From DAIOEK01 sp963708715 (lineage in GTDB: Bacteria > Chloroflexota > Anaerolineae > Anaerolineales > Anaerolineaceae), in contig CAVPSU010000001.1 in assembly GCA_963708715.1 (NCBI GenBank), positions 1,674,001 through 1,738,000 on the forward strand: a stretch of DNA of 64,000 bases. Direction: 5' to 3'. Shown in pieces: positions 44,382 to 53,552 of the stretch. How positions within the stretch are numbered: position 1 is the stretch's first letter; the number at the start of each line of letters is the position of its first letter. Below the pieces are notes generated by a model. The model made no database searches and was not told the origin of the DNA. It was given only the letters and a program-made list of their open reading frames with translations. Both the position numbers and the translations under genes were made by a program.

Positions 44382-44421
44382 GTAAGGAAAACTCTTTTCA
44401 AATCGACGGATTATTACTCAA

Positions 44422-45378
44422 ATGACTGATACCCCGGACTGTTCCATCGTTATTCGTGCTCACAATGAAGAGAAGCATATCGACCGCCTTCTTCAGGGAA
44501 TTACCCATCAGAGTGTTCGACCGATCGAGATCATCCTGGTCAACTCGGGTTCCACGGATAAGACACTCGAAATTGCCAGCCACTACCCGATTAAACTGGT
44601 TCAGATAAACCCGGCCGATTTCACGTTTGGTCGCTCACTCAACCTGGGCATTTCCCAGGCAAGTGGAGAGCTGGTAGTTTTCGCCAGCGCTCATGTCTAC
44701 CCGGTCTACCCCGATTGGTTGGAGACCCTGTTACGACCGTTCGAGAATCCAAATGTAGGTTTGTCGTATGGAAAACAGCGCGGAAATAGCCAGAGCAAAT
44801 TCGCTGAACACCAGATCTTCAAACAATGGTTTCCAGATAAATACAATCCAATCCAGTCGCATCCATTCTGCAATAACGCGAATGCAGCCATTCGAAAATC
44901 TTTATGGGAAACCAATCCGTTCGATGAGATGTTAACCGGATTGGAAGATCTGGATTGGGCAAATCGGATCTACCAGCAGGGAAAACTGATTCAATATGTC
45001 CCTGATGCTGAGATCATCCACGTTCATGATGAGTCGCCGCGTGGGGTGATGAACCGATATCTCCGGGAAGGTATGGCTTTCAAACGGATCTTCCCCCAGG
45101 AGAAATTTGGTCTCAGAGATCTCTTTCGATTACTTAGTGCCAATATCTGGCATGATTTTAAAGAGGCAACGAACCAAAATCTACTGGGTAAAGTCTGGAC
45201 AGAGATCATCTGGTTTCGATTTATGCAGTTTTGGGGAACCTATCAGGGATATAACCAATCTGGACCTCTGACACTTCAGCTGCGTCAACGATTTTATTAT
45301 CCAAATCAGCAAATAATCCAGACTGTGGATGAACCCAGAAAGATCGCTCCAATTCAGTATAATAAAGAAAACCATTAA
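44422..45378 (+). CDS. Family 2 glycosyltransferase
   Basis: A GT-A enzyme: CSIVIRAHNEEKHIDRLL, ILVNSGSTDKT, then FGRSLNLGISQASGELVVF. The usual DXD region reads SAHVYPVYPDWL, where the acidic pair is replaced, as in some rhamnosyltransferase-like members. EMLTGLEDLDWANRIYQQG follows with the catalytic-type Glu-Asp. No membrane helix; 318 aa. It is 12 bp before a cytidylyltransferase, so it may use that enzyme's product. Confidence 0.85.
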   Translation: MTDTPDCSIVIRAHNEEKHIDRLLQGITHQSVRPIEIILVNSGSTDKTLEIASHYPIKLVQINPADFTFGRSLNLGISQASGELVVFASAHVYPVYPDWLETLLRPFENPNVGLSYGKQRGNSQSKFAEHQIFKQWFPDKYNPIQSHPFCNNANAAIRKSLWETNPFDEMLTGLEDLDWANRIYQQGKLIQYVPDAEIIHVHDESPRGVMNRYLREGMAFKRIFPQEKFGLRDLFRLLSANIWHDFKEATNQNLLGKVWTEIIWFRFMQFWGTYQGYNQSGPLTLQLRQRFYYPNQQIIQTVDEPRKIAPIQYNKENH

Positions 45379-45390
45379 AGGGGTCTTGCC

Positions 45391-46062
45391 ATGTCTCAAC
45401 CACAAATTGCAGCGTTAGTGCCGATGCGTCACCACTCTCAACGGGTGCCTGGAAAGAATTACCGCGAGATGGCAGGGCAACCCCTCTTTGCTCATATAGT
45501 CACAACCTTATTAAAAGTCCCTGAGATTCAGCAGGTAGTGGTGGATACCGATAGTCCGATCATCCTGGAAACATTGGAAAGGGATTTCCCCGCGGTGATT
45601 CGCGTTCAAAGACCGGAGCATCTCCGGGCGGATACTATCGCAATGAATGAAATCTTAATGTATGATACGCAAAGTGTTCAAGCCGATTTTTATCTGCAAA
45701 CCCATTCAACGAATCCACTCCTTACAGCCACGACAATCTCAAATGGCATTCGAAAATTTTTGGCGAAATACCCCAGTTATGATTCAATGTTTAGTGTGAC
45801 GAGACGGCAGGTCCGGTTCTGGGACCAACTAGGGCGACCGATCAATCACAATCCGGCTGTTTTGATCCAAACTCAGGATCTACCACCCGTCTACGAGGAA
45901 AATTCCTGCATGTATCTCTTTACAAGAGAAAGCCTGGAATTAAAGAGAAATCGAGTGGGCGAGCGCCCCATGATGTTCGAGATCACCCCGGAAGAAGCCT
46001 GGGACGTCGATGAAGAAACCGATTTCCGGATGGCTGAGCTGATGTTGTCCTTGCGGAAATAA
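45391..46062 (+). CDS. NeuA-family cytidylyltransferase (third in the locus)
   Basis: A short, single-domain CMP-sugar synthetase-like protein (223 aa). ALVPMRHHSQRVPGKNYREM replaces the usual IPARGGSKGIPRKN loop, so the nucleotide loop is altered. LQTHSTNPLLTATTI corresponds to LRPTSPIR. PEEAWDVDEETDFRMAEL ends the domain. AAAGGGG precedes the ATG. The changed loop suggests a substrate different from that of the NeuA-phosphatase fusion at 30451. Nearby 2-hydroxyacid dehydrogenase and SDR genes (47705-49446) may belong to the same route. Confidence 0.85.
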   Translation: MSQPQIAALVPMRHHSQRVPGKNYREMAGQPLFAHIVTTLLKVPEIQQVVVDTDSPIILETLERDFPAVIRVQRPEHLRADTIAMNEILMYDTQSVQADFYLQTHSTNPLLTATTISNGIRKFLAKYPSYDSMFSVTRRQVRFWDQLGRPINHNPAVLIQTQDLPPVYEENSCMYLFTRESLELKRNRVGERPMMFEITPEEAWDVDEETDFRMAELMLSLRK

Positions 46063-46157
46063 TTCTTCGGTGAGAGAATCTACCATCTTCAAATAAAGCT
46101 GAATTGAAAAGTAACATGGTTTTCGTCTGATTCCATGGAAATGAAAAGCGTATTCGA

Positions 46158-47696
46158 GTGATCAAAATAAAGAATTCAGTTAAGACCTCCATAATTTATC
46201 CATTCATCATCAGTCTTTATCCACCACTGGCTTTATTTGCTGCGAATCAGGGGCAGATCGGTTTTGATAAAGTTGTCCTCCCGATTTTATTTTCAATTGG
46301 GTTTGCCATCGTTGCTTATTTTTTCTTTTATCTCGGTACCCGTAAAGCGGATATTGCTGCGCTACTGACTCTCGCTCTGGAGTTTTTCTTTTTCTCTTAC
46401 GGACATATATATACCCTGGTGGAAGGGTCGAATTTGGGTGGGATCCTTATTGGCAGACATCGGTTTCTCTTCCCGGTCTGGTTGTTGCTCCTTGCCATCG
46501 TTCTATGGTTGATCCTGAGGGGTAAGAGAGCACAATCCTCCTTCGGACAAGTTATAACTTTCGCAAGTATAGTGCTGGTTATCCTTCCACTCGGTCAAAT
46601 ACTTTACCGACAATTGAACGCTCAACTAACAGTCAAAGCGTTCACGGAAAAAGTGGAAGATATCTCAAGCACCACCCAAACAGCCGGATACTTGCCGGAT
46701 ATTTATTACATCATCTTGGATACCTATAGCCGAAGTGATATTCTAAAGTCGGAATACAAGTATGATAATTCTGAATTCATCAACTATTTGAAGTCCAAAG
46801 GTTTTTATATCGCTGAATGCAGCAAGGCTAACTACAACCAGACAAATCTTTCCCTGTATCTTTCCCTGAATATGGAGTACCTCAAAGATCCTTCCAAGTT
46901 GGAAGTCACCAGCCTGGGTAAAGGGATCCGGCATAATCCAATAAGGCAAATCTTAGAGGGATTGGGCTATAAGACGGTTGCTTTCGAGACTGGATATAAC
47001 TTTACCGAATGGTTTGATGCGGATTACTACTTTATACCCACCAGCGCAGCGCTTGGAACAAAATCAATTCTGAGCAGGTTGAGCAGTTTTGATACACTTT
47101 TCCTGCGAAGCACTATGCTGGCGACAGTTGTAGACGCGAATATTCAACAAGCCAATGACGCTGAAGAGACATATCGTCGAACACTTACCCTATTTACATA
47201 TGAAAAATTGAAGGAAGTTCCTGATATCAGTGGTCCCAAGCTGGTTTTTGTTCATCTAAGCACGACCCATCCACCCTTTGTTTTTGATAGAAACGGAGAT
47301 CCAACCACCCTGGCATTTCATGTGATGAAACCGCGGGAAGATCAGGATGAATACTATAAAGGATATAAAGACACCCTCGTCTTTTCTGATAAAAAAATGC
47401 GTGAGATCGTGGATACCTTATTGGAAAAGTCAAAAAATCCTCCTGTAATTATCCTACAGGGGGATCATGGAGCAGAAAGAGCCGGTGAAAGCAAGTTTTA
47501 TGAGATATTAAATGCCTATTATCTACCTGGTAATGCGTCCTCCAACTTGTATCCAACGATATCTCCGGTAAATTCGTTTAGAATTGTATTGAATCAATAT
47601 TTTGGTCAGCATTTCGATCTGTTGCCTGATCAAAGTTATTCATCCAAACCGGATAAATCGACCTATATGATTCCGGTCGAATGCCCGGCACAATAA
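46158..47696 (+). CDS. Membrane-anchored alkaline-phosphatase-superfamily protein (paralog 4 of 4)
   Basis: The fourth copy, 512 aa from a GTG start. It has GRHR at 99-102, LPDIYYIILDTYSRSD (Asp188), ANYNQTNLSLYLSLNM (candidate nucleophile Thr229), FVHLSTTHPPFVF and IILQGDHGAERAG. About five helices precede the globular part. The 95-bp gap upstream has no clear promoter. All four copies keep the same metal-ligand and Thr positions, so none looks like a decayed duplicate. Confidence 0.82.
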   Translation: MIKIKNSVKTSIIYPFIISLYPPLALFAANQGQIGFDKVVLPILFSIGFAIVAYFFFYLGTRKADIAALLTLALEFFFFSYGHIYTLVEGSNLGGILIGRHRFLFPVWLLLLAIVLWLILRGKRAQSSFGQVITFASIVLVILPLGQILYRQLNAQLTVKAFTEKVEDISSTTQTAGYLPDIYYIILDTYSRSDILKSEYKYDNSEFINYLKSKGFYIAECSKANYNQTNLSLYLSLNMEYLKDPSKLEVTSLGKGIRHNPIRQILEGLGYKTVAFETGYNFTEWFDADYYFIPTSAALGTKSILSRLSSFDTLFLRSTMLATVVDANIQQANDAEETYRRTLTLFTYEKLKEVPDISGPKLVFVHLSTTHPPFVFDRNGDPTTLAFHVMKPREDQDEYYKGYKDTLVFSDKKMREIVDTLLEKSKNPPVIILQGDHGAERAGESKFYEILNAYYLPGNASSNLYPTISPVNSFRIVLNQYFGQHFDLLPDQSYSSKPDKSTYMIPVECPAQ

Positions 47697-47704
47697 GGAT
47701 ATCT

Positions 47705-48685
47705 ATGAAGACTGTGTTACTATCCGCACCGTATATGATACCGTTTGTGGAGAGATTCAAACCTGTATTTCAGCATTATCAGGTGGAATTGATCATCCCG
47801 GAAGTGCATGAACGATTATCCGAAAATGAACTCATGCAGTACGCGGGAAAATTCGATGGTGCCCTTTGCGGAGACGATCGGTTTACCACCCGGGTGATCG
47901 AGGCATGTGTTCCCCGGTTGAAAGTGATATCCAAGTGGGGAACAGGGATCGATTCGATCAATCATGCCAGTGCAACCAGGCTTGGTATCCAGGTTCGGCG
48001 CACTACGAATGCATTCACCGTCCCTGTCTCTGACACGGTATTAGGTTATATTCTGTCTTTCGCGCGCAAACTACCATGGATGGATAAGGACATGAAACAC
48101 GGGTATTGGCGAAAAATACCCGGCAAGGCATTACACGAATGCACGCTTGGCGTCATCGGTGTTGGAAATATTGGCAAAGCCGTTTGTCGTAAAGCGCATG
48201 GATTTGAAATGAACCTGCTAGGGAATGATATTATCGAAATTGATCCTGATTTTCTATCCCAGTATGGTGTGGAAATGACTTCTCTTGATGATCTGCTGGC
48301 TAGGTCCGATTTCGTGAGCATCAATTGCGACCTTAATCCCACCAGCTTTCATCTGATCACTAGCGACAGGCTGGCGTTGGTAAAGACCGGAGCGATCCTG
48401 ATAAACACGGCACGCGGACCCATAGTAGACGAACCAGCACTGGTAGATGCGCTTTTGAGCGGTCGATTGGGAGGAGCCGGTTTGGATGTGTTCGAAACAG
48501 AACCCCTTCCCCCGGAGAGCCCTTTATTGAAGATGGACCAGGTTTTGATTGCCCCTCATAATTCCAATTCGAGCCCGGCAGCCTGGGAGAAAGTACATTG
48601 GAATTCGATCCGAAACCTGTTGGAAGGCTTAAAGATTCCCTGCTCGGATCTATCTAAATTCTATGAGTTTGGAGAAAACGTATGA
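47705..48685 (+). CDS. D-2-hydroxyacid dehydrogenase (phosphoglycerate dehydrogenase-like)
   Basis: The NAD-binding motif LGVIGVGNIGKAV is central. The catalytic residues lie in NTARGPIVDEPAL (Arg), FETEPLPPESPL (Glu) and APHNSNSS (His). Length is 326 aa. AAGGA lies 6 bp before the ATG at 47705; an earlier opening at 47681 overlaps the previous gene. SerA is normally longer with regulatory domains, so this is a stand-alone family member, and its place among glycan genes points to a sugar-acid or glycerate-type substrate rather than serine synthesis. Confidence 0.87.
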   Translation: MKTVLLSAPYMIPFVERFKPVFQHYQVELIIPEVHERLSENELMQYAGKFDGALCGDDRFTTRVIEACVPRLKVISKWGTGIDSINHASATRLGIQVRRTTNAFTVPVSDTVLGYILSFARKLPWMDKDMKHGYWRKIPGKALHECTLGVIGVGNIGKAVCRKAHGFEMNLLGNDIIEIDPDFLSQYGVEMTSLDDLLARSDFVSINCDLNPTSFHLITSDRLALVKTGAILINTARGPIVDEPALVDALLSGRLGGAGLDVFETEPLPPESPLLKMDQVLIAPHNSNSSPAAWEKVHWNSIRNLLEGLKIPCSDLSKFYEFGENV

Positions 48686-49446
48686 CACCACAGGTGATGA
48701 CAGTCCTGATCACTGGCGCTTCCGGCGGCGTAGGCAGAGCGACGGTGAAATTGTTTTTCGAGAAAGGGTGGAAGGTAATCGGAGTCGACCGTTCCAAACT
48801 GGCGGATGATTTCCCCAGCGCCGGGTTATTCATCCAGGCGGATATATCCAACCCGGATGATATTAAACGCGTTTACGACGACACCTATCATTTCAGCCAT
48901 CACCTGAATGCCGTAGTGAATAACGCAGCACTCCAGATTGCAAAACCTATCTTGCAGACTTCGGTTGAAGAGTGGGATGCGGTAATGACATCCAACCTCC
49001 GTTCAGTTTTTCTCGGGGCGAAACTGGCTCATCCTCTATTGGTGAAGGCAGGGGGAGGAGCATTGGTGAATGTATCATCAGTGCACGCCATTGCAACTTC
49101 AGCCAACATCGCAGCATACGCAGCCAGTAAAGGCGGATTACTTGCTCTTACCAGGGCAATGGCGATCGAATTTGCCCCTGATAACATCCGCGTGAACGCC
49201 ATTTTGCCAGGCGCGGTGGATACCCCGATGCTTCGGGCGGGACTTGAACGCGGTCATCTGGATGGGGGATCTGTAATGGATCGTTTGGAAAATCTGGCTC
49301 GTAAGACCGTGAACGGACGGGTCGGTCAGCCGGCTGAGATCGCCTCTGCCATTTTCTTCCTGGCAGACAATACCCAATCTTCATTTATGACCGGACAGGC
49401 GCTGGTTGTGGATGGAGGCGCTACTGCCCGGTTGAGCACGGAATGA
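48682..49446 (+). CDS. Short-chain dehydrogenase/reductase
   Basis: A classical 254-residue SDR. TGASGGVGRA binds the cofactor; VVNNAALQIA holds the conserved Asn; VNVSSVHA and AAYAASKGG hold the catalytic Ser, Tyr and Lys; FMTGQALVVDGGA ends the fold. It overlaps the dehydrogenase gene by 4 bp and the next gene by 4 bp, so three genes are coupled. Substrate unknown; by context it works with the preceding dehydrogenase on one sugar-derived precursor. Confidence 0.88.
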   Translation: MTPQVMTVLITGASGGVGRATVKLFFEKGWKVIGVDRSKLADDFPSAGLFIQADISNPDDIKRVYDDTYHFSHHLNAVVNNAALQIAKPILQTSVEEWDAVMTSNLRSVFLGAKLAHPLLVKAGGGALVNVSSVHAIATSANIAAYAASKGGLLALTRAMAIEFAPDNIRVNAILPGAVDTPMLRAGLERGHLDGGSVMDRLENLARKTVNGRVGQPAEIASAIFFLADNTQSSFMTGQALVVDGGATARLSTE

Positions 49447-50264
49447 CGAGTCTGAAGCATCAATTGATTTCGTTGATCCCCTCCCCATTAAAACCAGGAG
49501 TGAAGTCATTGTATGATGGCTTACGGCAACTCCCGGACCTGCCAGGCGCATACCTGCATCCCTGGCGGCGAGACAGCATCCAACGATTGAAAAAATATCA
49601 CAACATCCATTCAGGCAAACGTTGCTTTATCATCGGAAATGGTCCGAGCCTGAAGCAAATGGATCTATCATACTTGCAAACTGAGTTTACCTTTGGGATG
49701 AACCGTTTTTATATGGCATTCTCCGAGATGGGTTTTCAGACTACCTATTTTGTCTCTATGAATGACCTGGTCATAGAACAATGCGCGCGAGATTTTGAAA
49801 GTCTCAAGATGCCCAAATTCTTTTCATGGCGGGCGAGGAAGTGGATCACACCGGATGAGAAGACCCAATTCATCTATTCAACCTATACAGGTCCGGGATT
49901 TTCAAAAGATATCACAAAGCGGGTTTGGGAAAGCGCAACCGTTACCTACGTGTCTCTGCAACTTGCCTACTATATGGGTTTTTCTACCGTGGTCCTGATC
50001 GGCGTCGATCATAATTTTGTAACCCAGGGTAAGCCGAATACCACGATCGTCTCGCAGGGGGATGATCCAAATCATTTCAACCCTCAGTATTTTGGCAAGG
50101 GTTTTCGGTGGCAATTGCCAGACCTGGAGACATCTGAGTTGGGATACAAGTTCGCCCTGGATGCATTCAATGGAGATGGAAGGGAAGTGGTTGATGCGAC
50201 CGTAGGTGGCAAACTGATGGTATTTCCAAAGGTAGAGTACCAAAGCCTTTTTCCCTCGCCATAA
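49443..50264 (+). CDS. MptE-like/DUF115 Rossmann-fold protein, possible glycosyltransferase
   Basis: RCFIIGNGPSLKQMDLSYLQ and FGMNRFYMAFSEMGF match the GNGPSL motif of the DUF115/MptE-like fold, which is also found in Maf flagellin glycosyltransferases and in CstII-type (GT42) sialyltransferases. GVDHNFVTQGKPN lies near the C-terminal half. Soluble, 273 aa. A pterin role is unlikely here. A transferase of nonulosonic acid or a related CMP-sugar is a reasonable guess, since the locus makes such donors. Confidence 0.72.
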   Translation: MTSLKHQLISLIPSPLKPGVKSLYDGLRQLPDLPGAYLHPWRRDSIQRLKKYHNIHSGKRCFIIGNGPSLKQMDLSYLQTEFTFGMNRFYMAFSEMGFQTTYFVSMNDLVIEQCARDFESLKMPKFFSWRARKWITPDEKTQFIYSTYTGPGFSKDITKRVWESATVTYVSLQLAYYMGFSTVVLIGVDHNFVTQGKPNTTIVSQGDDPNHFNPQYFGKGFRWQLPDLETSELGYKFALDAFNGDGREVVDATVGGKLMVFPKVEYQSLFPSP

Positions 50265-50305
50265 AATACCACAAGCATATCGACTACAATTAGCTTGATA
50301 AATCT

Positions 50306-51256
50306 ATGGATCAGCTACCCCTTGTCAGTATTGTGATCAATTCATTTAACCAGGCGGATTTCCTGGAGAAGACGATTCTATCTGTCCTGACACAAAAATA
50401 TGAACGAATGGAGATCCTTCTTGTGGATGGTGGGTCCACTGATGGGAGCTTGGAGATTATCCAACGCTATCAGGACAGGTTTACCTGGTGGGTGTCTGAA
50501 AAGGATAAGGGTCAGGCGGATGGGATCAATCATGGGTTGGCACGGGCAACTGGCGATCTGGTCGCCTGGTTGAATTCAGATGATACGTATTTGCCGGGTG
50601 CGGTAGCCGGTGCTGCGAACGCCTGGTTGGCTGATCCGGAGACCGTATTGGTCTATGGAGATGTGGTCTCTGTGAATGAAAATGACACTCCGATTCGCAG
50701 AATTCCGTGCGATGATTATCAACTGGCTGAATTGATGACCTTCAAGATCATCAATCAACCCGGTGTGTTTATGAATCGGAACGTCTTGAAACAGGCTGGA
50801 TTCCTTTCACTGGATTACCACTTCCTGTTGGACCACCATCTATGGCTCAGGCTGGCTCGCCTGGGGAAATTAACGCATGTGTGGGAGGTATGGGCTGCCG
50901 GTCGGTTCCACCCGGCTGCGAAGAATCTGGCTTCAGCAAGTCAATTTGGTCAGGAAGCATACCAGATCGCTCGTTGGTTGGAATCCAATCCTGCTTATGC
51001 CAACGAGTACCAAATCCTTCGAAAAAAGGTTTGGGCAGGTGCACATCGGATGAATGCCCGCTACTTATTGGATGCGGATCAACCAGCCAGGGCTTTCTCT
51101 GCGTACTGGAAGGGTTTATTGAGCAGTCCCTCCCTGGTACTGCCTGAATGGCATCGGATGGTCTATTGCCTGCTTGCCATGATCGGCTTGAGAAAATTAA
51201 AGGCGGTATATTTATATCTGCGTCGGAAATTGCAACCAGTCAAACTCAAAGATTAA
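50306..51256 (+). CDS. Family 2 glycosyltransferase
   Basis: It has SIVINSFNQADFLEKTI, LVDGGSTDGSLEII, VSEKDKGQADGINHGLA and the metal-binding LNSDDTYLPGA. QPGVFMNRNV and LLDHHLWLRLA follow. Length 316 aa. It is a near relative of the GT2 at 58033-58824, which shares the DGGSTDGSLEII and LNSDDTYLPGA segments. Its stop and the next start share one base (TAATG). Confidence 0.88.
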   Translation: MDQLPLVSIVINSFNQADFLEKTILSVLTQKYERMEILLVDGGSTDGSLEIIQRYQDRFTWWVSEKDKGQADGINHGLARATGDLVAWLNSDDTYLPGAVAGAANAWLADPETVLVYGDVVSVNENDTPIRRIPCDDYQLAELMTFKIINQPGVFMNRNVLKQAGFLSLDYHFLLDHHLWLRLARLGKLTHVWEVWAAGRFHPAAKNLASASQFGQEAYQIARWLESNPAYANEYQILRKKVWAGAHRMNARYLLDADQPARAFSAYWKGLLSSPSLVLPEWHRMVYCLLAMIGLRKLKAVYLYLRRKLQPVKLKD

Positions 51257-52779
51257 TGTACCTTTTTGGAGAACCATTGACCGGTTATTTTAGCGAGAGA
51301 CCATTATTTCATAAGTTGATCCTGCTGTTGATGCTCGTGGCAGGATTAGGAGTCCGTCTGTTAGATCTGACCGATCCGCCACTGGATATCCACCCAACCC
51401 GACAATTGCATTCCGCCTTGATGGCACGGGGAATGTATTACTCGCAAGTGCAGGATGCACCTGAGTGGATGGTCCGCACCGCCATTCAGCAGGGCAAACG
51501 GGAAGCCGTCATCGAACCGCCCATCCTGGAGAAACTGACTGCCTGGGGTTATCAATTGACCGGCGGTGAGAATCTCTGGATCCCGAGATTACTATCTTCG
51601 CTATTCTGGGTAGCGGCGGGATTGGCGCTTTACAGCCTGACTTCTTCCCTCGTGAACCCTGATGGGGGATTGTTTTCACTGGGTGTCTATTTATTCAGTT
51701 CCTACGCGGTTCAAGCATCGAGGACTTTTCAGCCAGACCCCCTGATGGTCAGTATGATCATCGTTTCATGGTGGGCTTTCTATCGGTGGCGGATGCGCAA
51801 GACGTTCGGTCTGGCGATCCTGACCGGGATCATTACCGGTATCACCATATTGGTTAAAAACACTTCCATTTTCTTCCTGTTTTTTCCATTCTTGTTTGTA
51901 TCACTCGCGGACGGCTGGAAAAAAAGCATTCGCGACAAACAAATCTGGTGGGTGGTCATCCTTACAATAGTACCTGTTACTATCTATACCATTTACGGGA
52001 CGTTTGTTGCAAAATTTCTGTCCCAACAATTCAGCTTTAGGTTTTTTCCTACTCTCTGGTTTGAACTGGCGAATTACTCACGCTGGTTCAAACAGGTCGT
52101 CGACACGGTTGGCTTGCCGGGATTATTACTCGCGCTGGCGGGGATCCCGCTATTTATGGCGGGAAAACCTCTGCGTTTGATCTTGGGCGCGTGGCTGGGT
52201 TATATCGTATATGGATGGACCTTTGCTTACCATATCGGCACACATGATTATTATCAACTCCCATTACTTCCACTGGCAGCGATTTCCATGGCGCCCATTG
52301 GTGCTGCGATCTTAAGCCATATGGCTAATGCTGTCCGGGAGAAAAAGTGGATCATTCCGGTGAATCTCCTGCTGGTATTGATCATCCTGGCGTCATTCTG
52401 GTCTGGAAGATTACTCCTTCTCGGATTGGATTACCGATCTGAACCCGCATATTGGCGTAAATTGGGAGACCGATTGAGAGACAGCTCGGTGCTTGGTCTA
52501 ACACAGGATTACGGCTATCGGATGGCTTATTATGGCTGGGATACGATCGAGAATTGGCCATCCACTGGTGACCTTGCCATCCGTGATCTGGCGGGGAAAG
52601 ACAAAGGGGATGTCATTACCCTGCTCGAAAAACAAATTGCTGGAGAACAATATTTTTTGGTTACCTGGTTTGATGAATTCAATCGGCAACCAGAAGTGAA
52701 GAAATATCTAACCAGTCACTTCGCTGTAGAACAAGGCGATGGGTATTTGTTATTCAACCTGCTGGAACCTTTACCCTAA
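51256..52779 (+). CDS. GT39/ArnT-like glycosyltransferase, integral membrane
   Basis: About 507 residues with around ten helices. The first outer loop after the N-terminal helix reads LTDPPLDIHPTRQLHSALMA, with the Asp and His/Arg expected for the ArnT/PMT active site. QPDPLMVSMIIVSWWAFY lies in a later helix. The C-terminal tail is soluble. The frame begins upstream at 51148, but the ATG at 51256 overlapping the previous stop (TAATG) fits better. Likely adds a sugar from a lipid carrier outside the membrane. Confidence 0.8.
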   Translation: MYLFGEPLTGYFSERPLFHKLILLLMLVAGLGVRLLDLTDPPLDIHPTRQLHSALMARGMYYSQVQDAPEWMVRTAIQQGKREAVIEPPILEKLTAWGYQLTGGENLWIPRLLSSLFWVAAGLALYSLTSSLVNPDGGLFSLGVYLFSSYAVQASRTFQPDPLMVSMIIVSWWAFYRWRMRKTFGLAILTGIITGITILVKNTSIFFLFFPFLFVSLADGWKKSIRDKQIWWVVILTIVPVTIYTIYGTFVAKFLSQQFSFRFFPTLWFELANYSRWFKQVVDTVGLPGLLLALAGIPLFMAGKPLRLILGAWLGYIVYGWTFAYHIGTHDYYQLPLLPLAAISMAPIGAAILSHMANAVREKKWIIPVNLLLVLIILASFWSGRLLLLGLDYRSEPAYWRKLGDRLRDSSVLGLTQDYGYRMAYYGWDTIENWPSTGDLAIRDLAGKDKGDVITLLEKQIAGEQYFLVTWFDEFNRQPEVKKYLTSHFAVEQGDGYLLFNLLEPLP

Positions 52780-52802
52780 GGAAATTGAGTTGGGATGATA
52801 GG

Positions 52803-53552
52803 ATGAATAAAAAACGAGTCAATTCATGGCAATCAGCGCCTACTCTGAATTCCCTGGTTCATGTACTCCAGAGCTGGAAGATTCTGATGATTGTTTTTTT
52901 GTTGGGGGGATTGTTGGGCGCGGCAGTGTACAGTCTTTTTCCTCCACCATACCGGGCAATGGCTGTCGTTGTAATGGATCAAAACCTGGAAGAAGTATTT
53001 CCGACGGCTCCCGACCGCGAGATATTTTACTTCCTGGAACGTGAAACTCAGAAATTGGAAGAACTCGCCTGGTCGGATGTGGTTATGCAAAAAGTAGTGG
53101 AGCAGACAACCGACCTGACTATCCATGATCTTCGAGGAGGAATGCTTCAACTTTCACAGCCCTCCGATGGCGGATGGCGGATGTATGGTATCTCTTCTAA
53201 TCCGGATACTGCCAGAAAACTGGCAAATGTCTGGTCGAACGCATTCGCCAGCACGGTCATGACCGGTGTTGAAAACGCGAGAAGCCTTCAACAAGCAAAA
53301 CATGCTGTACAACTCCTCGATCCGACGAATCCCGCCAACAGTGATCGAATAGCGGAGCTGAACTCACAGATCACCCAATTGACCTCCTCTTCCTACGGGA
53401 TACACCCGGAGATCGAGGTATTTCGCAGCCAGAAATTCGACCTGACTGTCTCCCGAACAGTGAATCAGGGTGCATATGTGGTTGCCGGAGCTGTGATCGG
53501 GTTGATCGCAATGATCGTAGGCAGGCTGATATTCCGCCGGGACGATGGATAA
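52803..53552 (+). CDS. Wzz-like polysaccharide chain-length/co-polymerase protein
   Basis: A first helix near residues 28-45 (LMIVFLLGGLLGAAVY) is followed by SLFPPPYRAMAVVVM, the Pro-rich start of the Wzz periplasmic domain. The C-terminus has a second helix (VVAGAVIGLIAMIVG) and no cytoplasmic kinase. Length 249 aa is short for Wzz. The ATG at 52803 is preferred over the TTG at 52785. It overlaps the ligase/polymerase gene, as expected of a partner in chain-length control. Confidence 0.78.
   Translation: MNKKRVNSWQSAPTLNSLVHVLQSWKILMIVFLLGGLLGAAVYSLFPPPYRAMAVVVMDQNLEEVFPTAPDREIFYFLERETQKLEELAWSDVVMQKVVEQTTDLTIHDLRGGMLQLSQPSDGGWRMYGISSNPDTARKLANVWSNAFASTVMTGVENARSLQQAKHAVQLLDPTNPANSDRIAELNSQITQLTSSSYGIHPEIEVFRSQKFDLTVSRTVNQGAYVVAGAVIGLIAMIVGRLIFRRDDG

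Noticed and set aside
31706..47696. Arylsulfatases acting on the sulfated glycan
   Set aside because: The Cys/Ser-x-Pro-x-Arg formylglycine motif is absent in all four; a Thr takes the nucleophile region.
47705..48685. serA for serine synthesis
   Set aside because: It lacks the C-terminal regulatory domains and is coupled to an SDR within the glycan locus, so a biosynthetic serine role is less likely.
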